A stretch of 64,000 bases of DNA, taken from Atherinomorus stipes (lineage: Eukaryota; Chordata; Actinopteri; Atheriniformes; Atherinidae). Shown here piece after piece: positions 58,081-64,000 of the stretch (within the stretch, counting starts at the first letter, position 1; every line of letters starts with the position of its first letter). A program made the translations under genes and the position numbers. A model generated the notes under the pieces. That model was given only the letters and a program-made list of their open reading frames with translations. It was not told where the DNA came from and made no database searches. The stretch covers positions 186,001-250,000 of the forward strand of contig JALJCO010010529.1 in the NCBI GenBank assembly GCA_023101725.1, written 5' to 3'.

Positions 58081-59464
58081 GTTTGTCATCATCATTGTAT
58101 ATTTTCTGTAATATTTGGAAAGATTTAGTGATGATGTGATTTTCATAAACGGGTATAATTCATTATTATACGGCTCTGTAGAATGCAGCAGAATGCTCTG
58201 TTGACTTGAATGGTTTCCCCAAAATTTCAGCGGTCATTATTTTCATATAATGACGGTTGTCAAGGGCAACAGATCTTTTTTCCTTTTTTTAACCTGTGGT
58301 CTTACAGTTAACCTAATATCCCTCCACACTGCAAGTGATCCAGTCACTTATCTCAACCAAGATCTCAAAGGAAATAGCGACAACAAAACACCTCGTGGTA
58401 GAAAATGGGCGACTTGGCAGTTAATTTGAACATCTTGGTGAGTGTGGGGATTTTGCAGCCTGCTACACCAGCCTGACTATCGCCATGCACACGGCAAGTC
58501 TGACCTGCCGTGCATCTCATACAGGTCAGGCTGGGGATTTTGAGCACTGGGACCAGGCCAACTTTAAGGATTCACCCTCTCCCAAACTAAAAAGACCAAA
58601 AGAAGCCCAGTGGTAAGACGCTTCGCATCGGGGTCTGCATTCGCCCTGTCGGTCAGGATTTCCCGAAAATGACCCGTGTTCCACACATTAATCCATACAT
58701 GGTCATGTAAAATTACGGCCTGGTCCTGTGATGTTCAGATCAGTGTTCATATCCTGCAGTGTGACGTGGTTCTGTAGAGCACCGATTCCCAACCTAGGGT
58801 TCGGGACCCCCCAGGGGGTCTCTCAAAAGCACGGGAGGCCCTCAAAGCTTTGACTATTTAGACTAAACGGTATGATCATGTCCACACAAAGATGAGTTTA
58901 GGTGTACATCATGGTTTTCTCAGGAATCATCATCCAGAATGCTTTTTTATCAGTCACAAAGTGATCTGAAAATATCGTTAGATGTTTCCAGCGTGAACTG
59001 TCAGCATTTAAGGGCTTGATAGCCGCTAGCCACTTAGCATGTTGTTCGGGACTGTTGTTTTGGGAACTGGAAAAACATCTTTATGTTTATGGCAGCCATA
59101 CACAGCGGGACTTCTCGGTATTTCCAAAATAGAATAAACAAAGATTGACGAGTAATGAAGCAGGTAATCAAATGGTTCCCCTATGCAACGAAGCCATGTT
59201 TTCACCTTCTACCTAATTGGATATGACGAATTTGGCAAAAATTCCCGGATGCTCGCGGTGATCCATACGTCAGTAATTGGCTCTATGCACGTCACACTTT
59301 TGCATTTTGTTCAAGGATGCATTCCTACTTCCGGTTGGCGTCTACTACTACACAATAATGGTGGAGTCTGATGAAAAATGTACACATTGCCTCTTAGAGT
59401 TGCCAAAATTCACCATCAATGATGTTTGTCGGATTATTGGTTGGTCTCTCTTTCTGTCTTCTCC
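58081..59464. other. Intergenic between helz2 and repeats; no gene
   Basis: Short ORFs only. At 58468-58534 perfect 10-nt arms (CCAGCCTGAC) enclose a second inner inverted pair. Near 58785-58830 TTCCCAACCTAGGGTTCGGG resembles a hAT end. Nothing else is supported. Confidence 0.45.
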
Positions 59465-59744
59465 CCCCCAGCCGGTCGAGGCAGATGGCCGCCCTACCTG
59501 AGCCGGGTTCTGCCGGAGGTTTTTCCTCCCTGTTAAAAGGGTGTTTTCCTTCCCACTGTCGCCACCCCTCCGTGCTTGCTCAGGATGGGGGATTGGACCG
59601 GGTCAAGTCAAGATTCCATCCAATCTGTTGGTTTCCTTAACGAGGCTGTTATGAATCTGACCTGAACTTTTCTGTCTGTTTAAGCGCCCTGAGGTGACAC
59701 TGTCATGAATGGACGCTATACAAATAAAGTTGAATTGAATTGAA
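59465..59744 (+). mobile_element. L2-type LINE 3' end with TTGAA tail
   Basis: GCCGGTCGAGGCAGATGGCC, TGTTAAAAGGGTGTTTTCC and CTTCCCACTGTCGCCAC, ending CTATACAAATAAAGTTGAAT with TTGAA repeats, is the familiar 3' part of fish L2/Maui-type LINEs. Confidence 0.85.
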
Positions 59745-62115
59745 TCCCCAAACCGGGAAAAGATAAGAGACTTATTGATAATCTACGACCTATTACTTTA
59801 TTAAATACAGATTACAAATTCCTTATCCATGTCATTGGAAACAGGTTAAAGGATAACTTAGGACAGATCATCAGTGAAACACAGTCTGGGTTCCTTAAGG
59901 ATCGGTCTATCCATAAAAATATCAGATTGGTGTTAGATTTACTAGATTACAATCATTTAATTGAAGATGATGGTGTGATACTTTTTTTTAGATTTTTATA
60001 AGGGATTTGATATGGTTGAACATGCTTTTATTTTAAAAGCTTTAGAATATTGTGGTTTTGGGGAAAAGTTTATCAATTTAATTTCTTTGTTGTATTTCGA
60101 TATTAACAGTTCTATTTCTCTATCTTTCGGAATGATTAAACATTTTAATGTCGAACGAGTAATTCGTCAAGGGTGCCCAACATCCCCTTTGCTTTTCATT
60201 ATTGTGACAGAGATGTTGGCAATTTTCATGAAACATAACCCAAACATTAAACCTCTGAATCTGATGGGAACCTCACTGATTATAAGTCAGTAAGCGGATG
60301 ATACGACTTTGTTTTTAAAGAATCACATACAGGTTCCTGTAGCGTTAACTGAAATTTCACAGTTCTCTAAAGCCTTTTGGTCTGAATCTGAATATCACAA
60401 AATGTGAAATATTAACTATTTATGATCACCCTCCTGGAAACTTCTTTAACATTCCAGTTAAAAATGAAATGAAATATTTAGGAATCATAGTTTCAAAAGA
60501 TATTAATAAAAGAGAAAACTTAAATTTTGAAAATAATATACAAAAATCTAAAAAGATTTTGAACCGTTGGCTTCAAAGAGACCTATTCATTTTTGGACGC
60601 ATTCTGTTAACCAAAACAGAAGGTCTTTCCCGTTTAATTTATCCTTCACAGTGCTTATACGTGTCTCATAACTCAATCAAGACAATAAATCAAAATCACT
60701 TTAACTACATTTGGAAAAATAAACATAATTACATTAGAAAGAATGATACAGTGAAATCTTATAAGGAAGGAGGTTTAAATATGATTGATTTTGAATCAAT
60801 GAATGGTACCATCAAATTGAAATGGTTGCAACTGTTTATAAAGAAACTGAATGATTTGTGGTTTTATCTCCTGAAGGTGATTTTTGATAAGTTTGGAGGA
60901 ATTGAATTTTTTGCTGAAATGTGATTTTGAAATTTCCAAATTACCATTTAAATTATCAGATTTTCACAAACAGGTTCTCCATTACTGGAAAATGATTTAC
61001 AAACATAACTTTTCTCCCCACACAACTTCAATTTGGAATAATAGATGCATTCTGTTACATAGAAAATCCTTTTTTTACAAAGACTGGATGGATAGGGGAA
61101 TTTGGACAACATTACATTTATTAGATACTACAGGGAGCCCTCTATCATATAACAAGTTCATTGATAAGTATAATATGGTATGTTCTGAAAGCAAATTTAA
61201 GAAAGTGATAAAATCTATACCATTAGCAACGATTCAGGTGGCGAAAGAGGCCTTAACGCACTCTTCCTGTATAATCCAAACACCCTTGTTAATAATTGAA
61301 GGATGCCAATTTAAGGACAAAATATGCAACAACAGATTTTTAAGAACAAACCTCACTAAACAATATTTTCCTTATCAATTAAAAACAAAATATCTTTTTA
61401 AGGACCATAACCCAAATTTCTTGATTCAGTATTTTCCTTCCCAATCCCACCCAAAGCAAAAGAAAACCATTTTAAAATTCTAAACTCCATTTATCCATCC
61501 AATGAATTTTTGCATACTAAATTCACTGTTGGTATAAATACCTGCACCTTCTGTAACACTGATATTGAAACGGTTGAGAATCTTTTTTATTCATGTAAAA
61601 AATCATCAGATTTTTGGATTGACTTCCAGCACTGGTTACCTGTAAAAAGAAGAATTGTCCCCCGTTAACTTTTCATATAATTAAATTTGGATTAAAAACC
61701 AAAGACAAAATAACAGATTCAGGAAATAATAACCAAGTCATTCTTGCTCAAATGTCGCTTTTTGAAAATATGCCCGTCTCTTGAGGCCTTTAAAAACGAT
61801 CTGATTTTAATTAAAAAAGCATTAAAACATTGCAAATCTGCTAAAGCCCACGCTTTATCTGAATATCTGGAAAAGCTTTTTGATTGATGCAATATATGGT
61901 AATTCTTATTTCTGAATATATTGTATTCAAAGATAAAAAAAAGTGTTCTCTTTCTTCTATGTACCTGTTATGTAAGGATATGTGATGTATATATAATATT
62001 TGTTATACTGCTCAGTTATTTCCTCTTTTTTTGCTGTTTCTTCTGACAATTGTGATATGCTGTTTCTATATTCAATGTTGGAAATAAAGCAAGGAAAAAA
62101 ATCAAATAAAAAACT
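59745..62115 (+). pseudogene. L1/Tx1-type LINE ORF2, 5'-truncated and degenerate
   Basis: Begins directly at the L2 tail within the reverse transcriptase: PKPGKDKRLIDNLRPITLLN, motif A LDFYKGFDMVEH (needs a frame change near 59990), motif B RQGCPTSPLLF, motif C with a stop replacing Tyr before ADD (60291). C-terminal frames follow at 60469-60924 and 60884-61483, with a Cys-rich remnant near 61550-61600. The tail has AATAAAGC and A-rich sequence near 62080-62115. Many breaks, so no activity. Confidence 0.85.
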
Positions 62116-62119
62116 TAAA

Positions 62120-63261
<1,142 letters not shown>

Positions 63262-63359
63262 TTTACACATCTGCTATGGAAATGAGACCAAGTGCAGTTT
63301 TATTTTTAATTACATGAAACATTAATACAGAACATGTAAACCGTAGACAACAACACGCT

Positions 63360-63793
63360 ATAGACAGTCTCACGGCTGAAACCATGGGAGCCGCCATGTC
63401 TGCTCGTTTCTGCCAAGGGCTTCCGGTTACCACGGTTACAGGATATTTTACACTGAGGACCAGAGATGGGGGATGTGGAGTCAACAAGTCAACTCCATGT
63501 CATGTATTTGTTCTTTCCAGCCACTGGACCAGGTGAGTCCAACCTGCACAATGAAATAAGCTGTGCTGATTGAACTCACCTGGTTCAGTGGCTGGGAAGA
63601 AAACAAGAACACGGCATGGGGTTGACTTGCTGACTCCACATCCCCCATCTCTGCTGAGGACATACACAAATCAACAACACACGTAGGAAGAGCTCCCAAA
63701 CTCGATGACTGAAAAGTGGATATTGTTAAACCCAAAAAGCGTCTTGGACATTTTGTGCCGTACGTTGCTGCAGCAGCTTGTGAAAACAATGAA
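63360..63793 (-). repeat. Dispersed repeat, copy D, carrying two nested MITEs
   Basis: Reverse match of 46345-46660, interrupted by the 193-bp MITE at 63461-63653 and ended by the MITE copy starting 63794. Confidence 0.8.
63461..63653. mobile_element. 193-bp hAT-type MITE with perfect 8-bp TSD
   Basis: Ends CAGAGATGGGGGATGTGGAG and its inverted partner, with inverted similarity of about 40 bp; CTGAGGAC flanks both sides (63453-63460 and 63654-63661). The unoccupied site is present in copy C. Confidence 0.95.
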
Positions 63794-64000
63794 AGGGATA
63801 TTAAGTTCTCCTGTTATTTATTCACAAAAACTGATTATTTGGTTCAAAAGTGTTTTTTCATTAATCAGTAATCACTCCCATCAACAAACTGAAGTGCTCC
63901 TCTAAGTTCTAAATTTGCCGTTCGTATCATTCATTTACACATCGAGCGGGGCGGCTCGGTGGGGGCTGCCATGTCGTATCGCCATGTTTTTGCGTTCAGG
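63794..64000 (+). mobile_element. 620-bp MITE family, copy 3 (cut by window end)
   Basis: Starts AGGGATATTAAG after TGAA and runs collinear with copy 1 from 12578 to about 12790. The right end lies outside. Confidence 0.88.

Overview
The window is vertebrate nuclear DNA, most likely from a ray-finned (teleost) fish. The reasons are spliced genes with GT-AG introns, a vertebrate HELZ2 and STK35, long CA/AT microsatellites, many minisatellites, and a typical fish mix of transposons (Tc1-like, hAT-like, TTAA- or TTA-flanked MITEs, L2- and L1/Tx1-type LINEs, a retrovirus-like LTR element). There is no operon structure and no bacterial signal.

Layout. 1-4.1 kb: the 5' half of a minus-strand LTR retroelement (one LTR at 3305-3616, a tRNA-Tyr-type primer site, a leader holding an 81-bp tandem array, a broken gag), inserted beside a 10/30-bp minisatellite. 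4.1-9.7 kb: microsatellites, two Tc1-like remnants and an uninterrupted L1-type ORF1 (minus strand) with no ORF2. 12.6-13.2 kb: a 620-bp MITE. 13.4-19.6 kb: short tandem repeats, then a 5.1-kb array of a 47/49-bp unit. 20.7-24.2 kb: another Tc1-like element and a second 620-bp MITE. 24.2-27.1 kb: a nearly intact LINE ORF2 ending about 110 bp before the first helz2 exon seen.

27.2-58.1 kb is helz2 (plus strand). I reconstruct 19 coding exons whose summed length is 8697 nt, an exact multiple of three (2898 codons plus stop). The order is four Cys-rich zinc modules, helicase 1 (SF1), an RNB exoribonuclease domain with all four catalytic Asp, and helicase 2 (SF1, Upf1-like). Introns 3, 8, 12, 14, 15, 16, 17 and 18 are swollen by nested transposons and minisatellites. 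A polyadenylation signal lies at 58055.

59.5-62.1 kb: an L2 LINE tail abutted by a degenerate L1 ORF2. 62.3-62.8 kb: the first coding exon of stk35 in CpG-rich sequence; the rest lies beyond the window. 63.3-64.0 kb: a repeat carrying two nested MITEs.

The two genes share no pathway visible here. HELZ2 is known in mammals as an interferon-induced helicase/exoribonuclease and nuclear-receptor coactivator; STK35 is a nuclear Ser/Thr kinase. The most informative novelties are target-site reconstructions of several MITE families from paired copies in this same window, an ORF1-only L1 relative, a near-perfect 32-bp hairpin in the last helz2 intron, a GC-AG intron inside helicase 1, tandem uORFs at the helz2 start, and the tRNA-Tyr-primed LTR element. 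All calls are by eye, without alignment or database search.
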